A DNA stretch of 64,000 nucleotides from Flavobacterium sp. 9R (GCF_902506345.1 NZ_LR733413.1:1466569-1530568); one strand, 5' to 3'. Positions 9,798 through 19,217 are shown, counted from the first letter of the stretch. The notes: a model not told the origin generated them from the sequence alone. Made by a program: numbers and translations.

Positions 9798-10436
9798 ATG
9801 AAACGAGTAATGTTCTTTTTTCTCCTTGCAATCTTATCCTTTTCTTTTATTAAAAAAGAAAAATCGATTCTTTTAAATTATGACGATAGACCCAGTACTA
9901 AAGAATGGTGGCGCTATAATGATAAAGTCAAGTTTGAATTCAGAGTTGGTGGTAAAGATGTAAAACCAGTTGCTTCTGGAGCCTTTTTAAAGGTTCAATG
10001 GCCTTATTCTGGGCAAGAAGACGAGTATACTTGGTTTACCGATCTTAAAATTGATTCCTTGAGAAATCCAAAAATGGAACCCTATAGAAAATCATTGGGT
10101 AGTACAATTTGGTTGTCTTTTTGGTGTAGAGTAAACAGCAAAGATTCACTATACGTGCATCCAATGGTATTAAGTGCTAATCATAAAGGCAAATGGGGAT
10201 GTAAGGACATGACGCTAATAACTTCCAATAAATGGACCTTTTACAAATACAATCTCTCAAAGCTTAGCTATGAAAAATGGGGAAAAGAAGGAGGCAATCA
10301 ACCTGATTTTAAAACCACCGAAGTTCGTTGTTTTGAAGTAGGCTTGCGCAAAGGAAAGGGAAAAACGGCAGGTAGTATTGATGCTGACTTTGATAATTTA
10401 ATGATTTCAAATTTTGAACCTAATGGCAATGAATAA
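9798..10436 (+). CDS. Secreted carbohydrate-binding-like protein, unknown
   Basis: 212 residues from the ATG at 9798, 11 bp after the GH2 stop. A start 42 bp upstream is possible but would lie inside the GH2 gene and disrupt the signal peptide. The N-terminus MKRVMFFFLLAILSFSFIKK is a hydrophobic export signal. The rest is a single beta-rich domain with many Trp and Tyr (EWWRYNDKVKFEF, IWLSFWCRVNSKDS, KWTFYKYNLS) ending in DADFDNLMISNF, an ending typical of galactose-binding-like beta-sandwiches. No catalytic motif is recognised. It is inferred to bind glycan or act as an accessory module for the neighbouring enzymes; the family is not identified. Confidence 0.75.
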   Translation: MKRVMFFFLLAILSFSFIKKEKSILLNYDDRPSTKEWWRYNDKVKFEFRVGGKDVKPVASGAFLKVQWPYSGQEDEYTWFTDLKIDSLRNPKMEPYRKSLGSTIWLSFWCRVNSKDSLYVHPMVLSANHKGKWGCKDMTLITSNKWTFYKYNLSKLSYEKWGKEGGNQPDFKTTEVRCFEVGLRKGKGKTAGSIDADFDNLMISNFEPNGNE

Positions 10437-11109
10437 TTTTTGGAAAATAAATTGGTGCTTTATAGTAGTGATAGTATGCACTAATGATTTTCCTCTTTTG
10501 GCTCAAGTACCGCTGAATTACAAAGGGAAACCGTTTATAGATGGGATTTCTTCTTTTTCAATGCAAACAATTCCGGGTAGAATGGAATTGGCTTTTTTTG
10601 ATGATGGCGGAGAAGGAGTTGCTTATCACGATACTACCGTAACCAATGATGGTGCGGTTTTAAACCACACCAATGGTCACCATCGTCCAGGGATTACTCC
10701 TTACGTGGCTTTTTTTCGCGAAAAGGAAGGAGTTGACATATCCTACACCAAAGATTGGGCAGATTTTAATCATCCTAACAAAGTAGATCCTAAGGTAAAT
10801 CAATTGTACATAGGCTGGGAAGAGGATGGCGAATGGACAAATTATACTGTAGATGTATTGAAAGCAGGTAAGTATAGAATTATTACCGTCTATAGCAATG
10901 ATGATAATGTAGCTGAATTATGGGTAGATGGTGTGCCAAAAACAAAACTAAAATTACCTTTAAGTACCGGAAATTGGCATTACTGGGATCAAGCTACTGT
11001 AGGTGAAATAATATTTGAAAAAGCGGGTCAGCATTTGATTACGTTTAAGTATAACCGTGGAGCAAACTGGGCGTATCTTGATTTTTTGCTCGTTGAGGAA
11101 TTTAAATAA
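10429..11109 (+). CDS. Secreted CBM6-like carbohydrate-binding protein
   Basis: 226 residues if started at the ATG at 10429, overlapping the previous stop by 8 bp. An ATG at 10423 in the same frame is equally possible. A hydrophobic signal covers about residues 1-24, ending LLAQ. The mature part resembles CBM6/CBM35-type modules appended to glycosidases: FFDDGGEGVAYHDTTVTNDG, GVDISYTKDWADFN, LYIGWEEDGEWTNYTVDVL, GKYRIITVYSND, and an ending with ITFKYNRGANWAYLDFLLV. No catalytic domain is present, so this is a stand-alone binding protein. Overlap with the upstream gene implies translational coupling. Confidence 0.8.
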   Translation: MNNFWKINWCFIVVIVCTNDFPLLAQVPLNYKGKPFIDGISSFSMQTIPGRMELAFFDDGGEGVAYHDTTVTNDGAVLNHTNGHHRPGITPYVAFFREKEGVDISYTKDWADFNHPNKVDPKVNQLYIGWEEDGEWTNYTVDVLKAGKYRIITVYSNDDNVAELWVDGVPKTKLKLPLSTGNWHYWDQATVGEIIFEKAGQHLITFKYNRGANWAYLDFLLVEEFK

Positions 11110-11129
11110 TTTTTTAAATAAAAATTTTT

Positions 11130-11251
11130 ATGAAATAGCCACTAATAACGGCTTTGTTGCAAACAAATACCTATCAGTAAAAGGTAATCCGAGCGAAGCG
11201 AATTGGCGAAGCATACCATAATATGACCACTAACAAATAAATTTTGAATAC
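11130..11251 (+). repeat. Leader repeat, copy A (before second GH2 gene)
   Basis: This spacer aligns with 14701-14808. Both begin TATGAAAT.GCCA, share GCAAACAAA, then AGTAAAAGG, ATATGACCA and an A-rich stretch leading to ATGAAA. Copy A has about 25 extra bases around CGAGCGAAGCG. In copy A the final ATG is the start codon of the GH2 gene. The shared order of blocks shows duplication of an intergenic unit, not chance AT-richness. Function unknown; a leader regulatory element is possible. Confidence 0.6.
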
Positions 11252-14236
11252 ATGAAACAACATTTTAAGACCAATCTTCTGGCGTTTTTGCTACTTATGC
11301 TTTACTCTTTAGGCTATGGTCAAAGCTTGAAATTGCTTGCACCTGAGAACAACTCAAGGTTTAAAAATAATAGACCAACCTTAGTTTGGAATCAAATTGC
11401 AGCTTCAAAATACGATATTTACATTGATAATATAAAGATGGAAAGTGTAGAAGGTAGTCGTAATTCAACGGTGCCATTTCCTCTTTCGTTTGGAAAACAC
11501 GTTTGGAAAGTTGTAGCTATAACTAAATCAGGGAACATAACAAGCAAAACAGGCAATTTTACCATCGATGATAAACCTTTGGCAAGAATTAACGAAGGAG
11601 ATGTGTTGTTACGATACAATTGGAAAGTAAAATCTTCACAAGAAGTCGGGGCTGATGGAAGAACAATTGCGTCACCTAATCTTGACACAAAAAAATGGTC
11701 TGAGACAACACTTCCCGCAACCGTTTTAACGGCATTGGTTCGCAATGGATTGTATCCCAATCCGTATATAGCCAAGAACAATATGCTAATACCTGATGCT
11801 AATGATGACTACAATCGTGAGTACGATTTGTTGCGTTATAGTCATATTCCCAATAAAAACCCTTGGATTCAGCCCTATTGGTATAGAACAGAGTTTGAAT
11901 CTCCTAAACAGTTGAAAAACAAAATTTGGTGGTTGAATTTTAGCGAAATTAATTATCGTGCGGAGATTTGGTTAAACGGAGTAAAAATAGGAGATAAAGA
12001 CGCTATTGTAGGAATGGAACGTTCTTTTAAAATTAATGTTTCTAAATATTTAAAAGCTAAAGGGAAGAATGTTCTTGCGGTTTCGATTTATCCTCCGGAC
12101 CATACAGGAAAACCAGCCATTGAACCACTAGCTCCGCTTTCAGACCCTGGTCAGAATATGGCAGATGGAGTCATTAGTAGAGATTATACCAAATGGGATG
12201 TAATGGGTTGGGATTGGCAACCAGCAATTCGTGATAGAGATATGGGGATTACAGAGGATGTGTTCCTTTCGTCAACATCAAGCGTAGAATTGAGTGATTT
12301 ATATGTAAGCTCAAAATTAAACTTACCCGATACTTCTTTTGCAGATATTGCAATCACCACAATGATTCAAAATTATTCGAATGAAGAAAAAAAAGGTATT
12401 GTAAATGCTAGTGTCACGTTTGAAAATGGGAGTGTTTTTTCAGTTAATATGCCCTATTCAATTAAAGCTTTAGAGGCAAAGGAAATTCTCATTGATAAAA
12501 ATGTAAGCAAGCTGTTAACCATTTCAAATCCTAATCTTTGGTGGCCTGCAGGATATGGAAAACCAAATCTCTACACCGCCAATGTAAAGTTAGTTGAAAA
12601 CGGAAATGTTGTATCGGAACAATTAACATCCTTCGGGATTCGTCAAGTGGAAACTTATATAAGTGAGGCAGAACGGGTATACAAAATTAACGGACGCAAA
12701 ATATATCCAAAAGGAGGTAATTGGGTGATGGATATGATGCTGAATTGGAATCATTCCCGTTATGAACAAGAGATTTTGCTCACCGCTAATGCAAATCTTA
12801 ACATGTTGCGCGTTTGGGGACCTACAGGAGTACCACCACAGGCTTTGTTTGATGCTGCAGATAAACATGGAATTTTAATGTGGCAAGATTTTTTAAATGA
12901 TTTTTGGGGCACTTATAAAAATACACCAGGGTATCAACCGGAATTGTCTTTGTTTACAAAAGCATCAATTGAAATTGTAAAAAAACTCAGAAATCATCCT
13001 TCTTTAATCATTTGGTGTGGTGGAAATGAGGGCGTGAATCCAAGAGAAGAGGTATTGGTAAATACCATTCTAAAAAAATACGATGCAGGAGATTCTCGTC
13101 ATTATTTAAAACAATCCGACGGAGATGGTTTACACGGAGGAGGACCTTATCATACGCTAGAACCAAAAGACTATTTTACACATCCAAAATTGAAAGGATT
13201 CTCGAGTGAGATTGGCCCAAGTGGCGTCCCAGAATATGAGAGTATTGCCTATTTTATTCCAACAACCACCAACGATTTTGCAGCTAAACGATTCCCTATT
13301 GATGGGGTTTGGGCGTACCATGATGCTAATAACTGGCCAGGAGAAGATAGTCGAAAGTTTACGAGCTATGATGATATGGTAAGAAAGTATTATGGCAGTG
13401 TCGAGGCAACTACAGAAAATGGGGTGGAAGCTTATATTCGAAAATGTCAATTGGTAAATTATGAGGTGTATAAGGCAAGTATTGAGTCTATTAACCGTCA
13501 ATTATGGGATACGGCAAGTGGCGTACTTTTATGGAAATCGAATTCAAGTTGGCCAAGTTTAACATGGCAAATTTATGATTGGTATTTGCAGTCACATGCA
13601 GGATATTATGGCGCAAAAAAAGCCAGTGAAAAAGTACATGTACAGTTAAATAAAGCCACTATGTCAGTCGATTTTATTTCATTGCTTTCTACTTCTGAAT
13701 CCAATATTAAAGTGAAAGCGACTCTTGTTTCTGCTTCTGGAATTCCATTTTTTGAGGCAGAAAAGACGCTCAACGTTTTGCCTGATAGCGCTACGAACAC
13801 TGGAATTGTAATTCCTCCTTCAAAAGAAGTTTCCTTTTTAAAATTGGAAGCCTTTTCAGCAACAGGAAAAGGTATAGCTGATAATATCTATTGGCTTCAA
13901 GAGAATAATGATTTTACATCTTTAAATGTAATTCCAGAACCTACTCTTGAAGTAAAGGCTGAGTCGGCATTAGATGAAAATCGAACCATTACTGTTACAG
14001 TGAAAAATAGCGGAAATTCAGTAGCAGTTTTAGCAGCTTTTAAAGTAGTTGGCAAGCAGTCTAATGTGGAGTTATTGCCTAGTTTATGGTCGGATAATTA
14101 TGTTACAATGCTACCCGGTGAAACCAAAATACTTTCAGTGAAAGTGGATAATGATTATACTTTAAATGATATCAAAATTGAATATAAAACCTACTCCTCT
14201 AACAAGAAAACAATGGTGGAGGTACAAAAGAAATAG
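11252..14236 (+). CDS. GH2 glycosidase (exo-beta-mannosidase / beta-glucosaminidase / endo-beta-mannosidase branch)
   Basis: 994 residues with a signal peptide ending LGYGQ. Residues about 25-105 look like a fibronectin/Ig-like domain (LKLLAPENNSRFKNNRPTLVW). A GH2 N-terminal sandwich (PYWYRTEFES, IWWLNFSEINYRAEIWLNG), a middle domain and a TIM barrel follow. Glu593 in IIWCGGNEG is the expected acid/base and Glu653 in FSSEIGPSG the nucleophile. The spacing matches the paralogue at 6778, but the two differ strongly at the N-terminus (discoidin there, FN3-like here). The exact specificity within this GH2 branch cannot be fixed. A probable periplasmic or surface enzyme trimming oligosaccharides of the PUL substrate. 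Confidence 0.88.
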   Translation: MKQHFKTNLLAFLLLMLYSLGYGQSLKLLAPENNSRFKNNRPTLVWNQIAASKYDIYIDNIKMESVEGSRNSTVPFPLSFGKHVWKVVAITKSGNITSKTGNFTIDDKPLARINEGDVLLRYNWKVKSSQEVGADGRTIASPNLDTKKWSETTLPATVLTALVRNGLYPNPYIAKNNMLIPDANDDYNREYDLLRYSHIPNKNPWIQPYWYRTEFESPKQLKNKIWWLNFSEINYRAEIWLNGVKIGDKDAIVGMERSFKINVSKYLKAKGKNVLAVSIYPPDHTGKPAIEPLAPLSDPGQNMADGVISRDYTKWDVMGWDWQPAIRDRDMGITEDVFLSSTSSVELSDLYVSSKLNLPDTSFADIAITTMIQNYSNEEKKGIVNASVTFENGSVFSVNMPYSIKALEAKEILIDKNVSKLLTISNPNLWWPAGYGKPNLYTANVKLVENGNVVSEQLTSFGIRQVETYISEAERVYKINGRKIYPKGGNWVMDMMLNWNHSRYEQEILLTANANLNMLRVWGPTGVPPQALFDAADKHGILMWQDFLNDFWGTYKNTPGYQPELSLFTKASIEIVKKLRNHPSLIIWCGGNEGVNPREEVLVNTILKKYDAGDSRHYLKQSDGDGLHGGGPYHTLEPKDYFTHPKLKGFSSEIGPSGVPEYESIAYFIPTTTNDFAAKRFPIDGVWAYHDANNWPGEDSRKFTSYDDMVRKYYGSVEATTENGVEAYIRKCQLVNYEVYKASIESINRQLWDTASGVLLWKSNSSWPSLTWQIYDWYLQSHAGYYGAKKASEKVHVQLNKATMSVDFISLLSTSESNIKVKATLVSASGIPFFEAEKTLNVLPDSATNTGIVIPPSKEVSFLKLEAFSATGKGIADNIYWLQENNDFTSLNVIPEPTLEVKAESALDENRTITVTVKNSGNSVAVLAAFKVVGKQSNVELLPSLWSDNYVTMLPGETKILSVKVDNDYTLNDIKIEYKTYSSNKKTMVEVQKK

Positions 14237-14241
14237 AAATT

Positions 14242-14697
14242 ATGAACAAAAATGAATTAAACACATTTATCCGTCATTTTTTTGATGTAATAAATGAACT
14301 CATTCCTGAGTACGCTGTCAACCCACTTGATGCCTTTGCCAATGGAAACGTAGCAGTTTGTGTTCAAGATGAATCGGGATTGGTATACGGAAATATTTGG
14401 GGGAATGATAAAATTATCGGACGTCAATTTTTTAAAAATGCATGGCTTAAATGCAGTCAAGTTTGGATTACAGGAATGAAAACTGGTGAGTATGAAAGAC
14501 GCCTTTATAATGAAGAATTTTCAGAAGAAAAGTTTGGAATCAATAAACCCGATCTTTTTGGATGGGAAGGAGGACAACCTATTGAACTTTCTGATGGGAC
14601 GAAGCTGTCAATAGGGTTTAGTGGATTTCGAGGATGTAATGACTTAGAAATCGTAAAAAGAGCTATAGCAATTGTTGATGTTAAAAATCATGCTTAA
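14242..14697 (+). CDS. GlcG/HbpS-like (heme-binding/DUF336-type) protein
   Basis: 151 residues, 5 bp after the GH2 stop and so in the same transcript. No signal peptide is present. The layout, with an N-terminal helix, NPLDAFANGNVAVCVQDESG, then GNIWGNDKIIGRQFFKNAW and ending GCNDLEIVKRAIAIVD, resembles the GlcG/HbpS fold (PF03928), known from heme-binding HbpS and from glycolate-operon GlcG. Those proteins have been linked to heme or small-molecule binding, but the role in sugar loci is unclear. It may be a cytoplasmic metabolite- or cofactor-binding partner. Family assignment is moderate. Confidence 0.6.
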   Translation: MNKNELNTFIRHFFDVINELIPEYAVNPLDAFANGNVAVCVQDESGLVYGNIWGNDKIIGRQFFKNAWLKCSQVWITGMKTGEYERRLYNEEFSEEKFGINKPDLFGWEGGQPIELSDGTKLSIGFSGFRGCNDLEIVKRAIAIVDVKNHA

Positions 14698-14700
14698 AAT

Positions 14701-14808
14701 TATGAAATCGCCATTAAAAGATAGGTTTGTAGCAAACAAACACCGATAAGTAAAAGGCGATAGCATATATGACCAATAAAAATAAAATTTACATATATGA
14801 AATGAGCA
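14701..14808 (+). repeat. Leader repeat, copy B (before GH5-type gene)
   Basis: A diverged copy of the spacer at 11130-11251. The ATG that corresponds to the GH2 start codon in copy A is here followed by AAA TGA, so translation there would stop at once; the real start lies about 85 bp further on. This suggests the element moved or was duplicated as a unit with no need to keep the coding junction. Confidence 0.55.
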
Positions 14809-14888
14809 TAACTGAAAATTGGTCGAAAATACTAATAAAGATATGCGAATTACATATGACCTTAAAAAAAACAAAATATTATCTACAT

Positions 14889-16403
14889 ATGAAAATGAAC
14901 TATAAAACTAGTATTGTATTGTTGTTTGCGTCTTTGCTTATGACACAGCTTGTATTGGCTCAATTAAAAGTTGCACCTGCTAAGAATTGGCCTATCATCA
15001 CTCGCAAAGGTGATAAAGTATATGAAGGGACTAAGGTGTTTCGTTTTATGAGCTTAGCAGCCCCAAACATTCAACAAAATGAATCACAAATTCGTCTAGA
15101 TAGAACCAATAGATTTCCAGATGAATATGAAATACGTGACATTTTAAGTGGTTTACAACGTGTTGGAGGAAGGGCTACACGAACCTTTTCTTTATCTGTT
15201 TATAGTCCAGATGACAAAGACATGCCTGTTTATATTTCAGGACATAGACAATATAATGAAGAAGCTTTCAAATGCTTGGATAGAGTCATCGCTCTTTGCC
15301 ATGAATACGATGTACGATTGATTATTCCTTTTATAGCCTCACAAACTTTTGGAGGTATTCGCGGAGTTGATGAATTTTCTGCGATAGCTGGTAAACCAAA
15401 AGGCTCTTTTTGGTATGATGAGGAACAAAAAGCGGATTTTAAGCATTTTCTTGATTTTATGTTAAACCGAAAAAATACTGTAAACGGTTTACTTTATAAA
15501 GAGGATCCAGCAATTTTTTCGTGGCAATTAGGAAATGAATTCGGAAGCTATCCAGGAGATAGAGGCTTGAGTTATCCAGAATGGGAGCCCAAAATCTTGT
15601 CTTGGAGTCTAGAAATGGCAGCCTATATTAAATCTGTTGATCCTAATCACTTGATTATGGAAGCAGGAGGTTGTGATAGAAACGCTCTTATTGATAGCCC
15701 AAATATTGACCTGATTAGTGATCATTTGTATGAATATTGGAACAAAATGGGAGGTCGCCCTTATGATTTGGCTAAAATTGCATTAGAATCGCATAATCAA
15801 TGTTTAGGAAAGAAGCCTTTGGTGATTGATGAATTTGGATTAGGTACAACTGAGAATCTACGAAAATTAATGACTACTATTCAAAATAGCTCTATTGTAG
15901 GTGGTTTAATGTGGTCCATAAGAGGGCATAGACGAGATGGAGGGTGGTACTATCATAATGAAGGAGGGACTCCTGTAAATTCATTTCATGTCCCTGGATT
16001 TTCCGTAGGATTTGAATATGAAGAACAACGCTTACTTGATTTACTCAAAGCAAACGCTTTTTTAATGGCAGGTAAAGCGATTCCTAGTGAAAAAGTTCCA
16101 GCTCCAGCTCCAGTTTTAATGGTACAAGGAGAAGGATTTACATGGAGAGGAGCAACAGGAGCAGCAAGTTATACGATAGAACGAAGTGAGTCACCAAAAG
16201 GCCCTTGGAATGTTTTAGCCGTTGGAATCGAGGATGCAGTTATTGCTGATGTGAAGACATTTGAACCATCTGATCGTGCTGCTAATCCTCTTGAATTATT
16301 TTATGATGAAACCAAAGTGTCAGGAAAAACATATTATTATCGAGTAAAAGGAGAAAACAAAGCAGGCGCTTCTAGCTACTCCAATGTGCTTAAAGTCAAT
16401 TAA
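14889..16403 (+). CDS. GH5-type glycosidase (mannanase-like) with C-terminal FN3-like domain
   Basis: 504 residues from the ATG at 14889 (Met3 at 14895 is an alternative). The upstream in-frame extension to 14769 is rejected because it would bury the signal peptide ending TQLVLAQ. The TIM barrel carries the clan GH-A pair: Glu217 in WQLGNEFG and Glu315 in VIDEFG. The opening, KVFRFMSLAAPNIQQNE, resembles endo-beta-1,4-mannanases of GH5. The last 90 residues (FTWRGATGAASYTIERSES ... YYYRVKGENKAG) form an FN3-like module. Likely exported. With the two GH2 enzymes it would account for internal and terminal cleavage of a beta-mannoside polymer, though beta-mannanase activity is an inference. Confidence 0.82.
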   Translation: MKMNYKTSIVLLFASLLMTQLVLAQLKVAPAKNWPIITRKGDKVYEGTKVFRFMSLAAPNIQQNESQIRLDRTNRFPDEYEIRDILSGLQRVGGRATRTFSLSVYSPDDKDMPVYISGHRQYNEEAFKCLDRVIALCHEYDVRLIIPFIASQTFGGIRGVDEFSAIAGKPKGSFWYDEEQKADFKHFLDFMLNRKNTVNGLLYKEDPAIFSWQLGNEFGSYPGDRGLSYPEWEPKILSWSLEMAAYIKSVDPNHLIMEAGGCDRNALIDSPNIDLISDHLYEYWNKMGGRPYDLAKIALESHNQCLGKKPLVIDEFGLGTTENLRKLMTTIQNSSIVGGLMWSIRGHRRDGGWYYHNEGGTPVNSFHVPGFSVGFEYEEQRLLDLLKANAFLMAGKAIPSEKVPAPAPVLMVQGEGFTWRGATGAASYTIERSESPKGPWNVLAVGIEDAVIADVKTFEPSDRAANPLELFYDETKVSGKTYYYRVKGENKAGASSYSNVLKVN

Positions 16404-16434
16404 TTTATAATTATTAATCTTGTAACGATTTTTT

Positions 16435-17427
16435 ATGAAATACCAACCAAATACAAATAGATATAACGAAATGGTGTATCGAAGAACAGGTAATAGTGGT
16501 CTTTTATTACCAGCCATTTCTTTAGGACTTTGGCATAATTTCGGGAATGTAGACGTGTATTCAAATTATGAAAGTATAGTTTTGAATGCTTTTGATAAGG
16601 GGATTACGCACTTTGATTTGGCCAATAACTATGGACCACCTCCTGGTTCAGCAGAATCTAATTTTGGAAAAATTTTGCATTCTCAATTGAGTTCTTATCG
16701 TGATGAATTGATTATCTCTTCAAAAGCGGGTTATGATATGTGGCCAGGACCTTATGGCGAATGGGGTTCTCGTAAATATATGATTGCTAGTATTGAGCAG
16801 AGTTTGAAGCGAATGAATCTCGATTATGTAGATATATTTTATTCTCATCGATTCGACCCTTTAACACCTCTTGAAGAAACTATGGGAGCATTAGCACAAA
16901 TAGTTCGTCAAGGCAAGGCGTTGTATGTAGGAATTTCTAATTATCCCGCTGCTGCTACTCGAGAAGCAATTGCAATTTTAAAGGATTTAGGGACTCCTTG
17001 TCTGATTCATCAGCCCAAATACTCAATGTTTGAGCGTTGGGTAGAAGAGGAACTTATTACGGTTTTAGGAGATAATGGAGTAGGGTGTATCGCATTTTCT
17101 CCATTGGCTCAAGGATTGCTTACCAATAAATATTTAAGAGGAATTCCTGAAAATTCTCGTGCAAGTAAACAGCACGGGGCATTACAATCGGATGCAATTA
17201 CACCAGAGATTCTCAAAACTATAGGCCAACTCAATACCATAGCCTTAGAGCGAGGGCAATCCCTTGCTCAAATGGCTATTGCTTGGTTGCTCAAAGATAA
17301 TAGAGTGACATCTGTTTTAATTGGAGCAAGTAGTGTCACTCAATTAAATGATAATTTAGCTTCTCTTGCTAATTATTCTTTTACCGATGAAGAGATTACT
17401 ATGATTGAAAAAGTTTTAAAACCCTAG
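16435..17427 (+). CDS. Aldo/keto reductase (YghZ/MgrA-like)
   Basis: 330 residues, no signal peptide. The AKR catalytic tetrad is readable: Asp61 and Tyr66 in HFDLANNYGPPPG, Lys97 in SSKAGY and His138 in FYSHRFD. The GPPPGSAE loop and the GPYGEWGSRKY segment are typical of the YghZ / Kv-beta-like group (L-glyceraldehyde-3-phosphate or methylglyoxal reductase). It would reduce a sugar-derived aldehyde with NADPH in the cytoplasm. Its place between two glycosidases, with 31-bp and 4-bp spacers, implies a role in processing a released sugar or in detoxification. Confidence 0.88.
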   Translation: MKYQPNTNRYNEMVYRRTGNSGLLLPAISLGLWHNFGNVDVYSNYESIVLNAFDKGITHFDLANNYGPPPGSAESNFGKILHSQLSSYRDELIISSKAGYDMWPGPYGEWGSRKYMIASIEQSLKRMNLDYVDIFYSHRFDPLTPLEETMGALAQIVRQGKALYVGISNYPAAATREAIAILKDLGTPCLIHQPKYSMFERWVEEELITVLGDNGVGCIAFSPLAQGLLTNKYLRGIPENSRASKQHGALQSDAITPEILKTIGQLNTIALERGQSLAQMAIAWLLKDNRVTSVLIGASSVTQLNDNLASLANYSFTDEEITMIEKVLKP

Positions 17428-17431
17428 AGTT

Positions 17432-19150
17432 ATGCTATTTAAACGATTTTTGGTTGCTGCTGTTACTGTATTTCTTTTTTCCAATGTTGCATTGTTTGCT
17501 CAGGTTCTGTCTTTAAAACAGTTGAATAAAAAATGTTTTTTATATCAAAAAGTAGAATGGCATATTAATGTAAAAGGAAATTGGATCAATCCTTACGATC
17601 AGGATGAATTAGTGATTGACATGCATTTTACCACTCCTTCAGGCAAACAGTTAATCTTACCTTGTTTTTACGTTTCTGGTAATTCCGGGGAAGCCTCTCT
17701 TTGGGCAGCTAGATTTGCACCAACAGAACTAGGTAAGTACACTTACTACTGCTCATATAAAAACAGCAAAGGATTGATTTCGCAATCCAAAAAACTTTCT
17801 TTCATTGCTAATCCATCTAAGGACTTAGGTTTTTTAAGAATGAATACCGATTGGACATTTAAATCAGATAATGGTGCTTTATTTCGAGGGATTGGAGAGA
17901 ATATAGGATGGGAATCTCGAGATACAGATGATTCAAAATATTTTAAGGCATTGCATGAAAACCCTAGATTTAACTACGATTTTATGTTAAAAAAATTAGC
18001 TCAAAACGGAGGTAATTTTTTTAGAACTTGGATGATTTATTGGAATTTACCTGTAGATTGGAAACAAGTTCAAAACAATAAAAGATATGTCAATTCAGAA
18101 AAGCCATTTAATCCATCAGGTATGGAACGTTTGGATCATGTTGTGCAATTATGTGATTCTTTGGGTATCTATATGATGTTAGCATTAGAAAGTCACGTGG
18201 GGCTTATGGGAACCGGATGGGAAACTAGTAGTTATAATGTTAAAAATGGTGGTTTTGCAGTAACTCCAAATGATTTTTTTGCTTCTCCAAATGCAAGGAA
18301 ACAATATAAGAATAAACTGCGATTGATGGTTGCTAGGTATGGGTATAGTCCTTCAATTGGTGCTTGGGAATTTTTTAACGAAGTAGATAATGCAATGTAT
18401 CAAGGGAAACCTGAAGACTATATTAGTCATACTGTAGTTTCAGATTGGCATAGGGAAATGAGCAGTTATTTAAAGAGTATTGACCCATTCAATCATATTG
18501 TTACAACGTCCATTTCACATCGTGAGATAGAAGGATTAAATGAGATTCCAACTATAGATTTTAATCAAAAACATATCTATTGTAATACACTTGCTATTCC
18601 CGAGGTAATAACAACCCAAAAAACAAAATATAACAAGCCTTACGTCATCGGAGAGGCAGGTTACCATTGGGATTGGAGTATTGATTTTAATAAATTTGGT
18701 AATGAATTCGACAGCCATTTTAAACTCGGTTTATGGTTAGGTGTTTTTTCACCAACTCCAGTTTTACCCATGTCATGGTGGTGGGAGTTTTTTGAAGATA
18801 GAGGAATGATGTCTTATTTTAAACATATTAAAGCAATAAATGACATCATGCTTGCGGATTCAAATGGTTCGTTTGACTTGCAAGACGTCCAATCTGTAAA
18901 CCCTAAAATTCAGTGTTACTTAGTAAAGGGGAAAAGTAAATCTTTTTTACTTGTGGTAAATACTAGTGCTGAAACTCAAACTGCAATTATTCAATTTGCA
19001 AATGCTTCAAGTTTGAATAAAAACGGAACAGAGTATGATACTAAAGATGGTGTATTTAATTCGATTCAGCTTAATGAAGTGAATGATAATAAGGTTAGTT
19101 TAGGAGCTTTGACTTTGGAAGCGAATCAATTTCGTGTTTTTATTTTTTAA
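17432..19150 (+). CDS. DUF5060 domain glycoside hydrolase-like protein
   Basis: 572 residues with a signal peptide ending ALFAQ. Residues about 25-125 form a DUF5060 beta-sandwich (FLYQKVEWHINVKGNWINPY ... LGKYTYYCSY). A GH5/GH-A-like TIM barrel follows, with Glu317 in WEFFNEVD and Glu408 in VIGEAGYH as the likely acid/base and nucleophile. The last 100 residues look like the putative collagen-binding / beta-sandwich tail of this group (YLVKGKSKSFLLVVNTSAE). It is the last gene of the plus-strand run and is followed by a strong terminator. Specific substrate unknown. Confidence 0.83.
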   Translation: MLFKRFLVAAVTVFLFSNVALFAQVLSLKQLNKKCFLYQKVEWHINVKGNWINPYDQDELVIDMHFTTPSGKQLILPCFYVSGNSGEASLWAARFAPTELGKYTYYCSYKNSKGLISQSKKLSFIANPSKDLGFLRMNTDWTFKSDNGALFRGIGENIGWESRDTDDSKYFKALHENPRFNYDFMLKKLAQNGGNFFRTWMIYWNLPVDWKQVQNNKRYVNSEKPFNPSGMERLDHVVQLCDSLGIYMMLALESHVGLMGTGWETSSYNVKNGGFAVTPNDFFASPNARKQYKNKLRLMVARYGYSPSIGAWEFFNEVDNAMYQGKPEDYISHTVVSDWHREMSSYLKSIDPFNHIVTTSISHREIEGLNEIPTIDFNQKHIYCNTLAIPEVITTQKTKYNKPYVIGEAGYHWDWSIDFNKFGNEFDSHFKLGLWLGVFSPTPVLPMSWWWEFFEDRGMMSYFKHIKAINDIMLADSNGSFDLQDVQSVNPKIQCYLVKGKSKSFLLVVNTSAETQTAIIQFANASSLNKNGTEYDTKDGVFNSIQLNEVNDNKVSLGALTLEANQFRVFIF

Positions 19151-19167
19151 TTAGTTTGTTTAAACAG

Positions 19168-19198
19168 AAAAGCCGTTTCTATCAAGAAACGGCTTTTT
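19168..19198. terminator. Bidirectional rho-independent terminator
   Basis: A 12-bp stem, AAAGCCGTTTCT / AGAAACGGCTTT with loop ATCA, is followed by a T run and preceded by an A run. It lies between the convergent ends of the glycosidase run and the unknown minus-strand gene, so it can serve both. Confidence 0.9.
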
Positions 19199-19217
19199 CT
19201 GTTTGTAAAAGTGGTAT

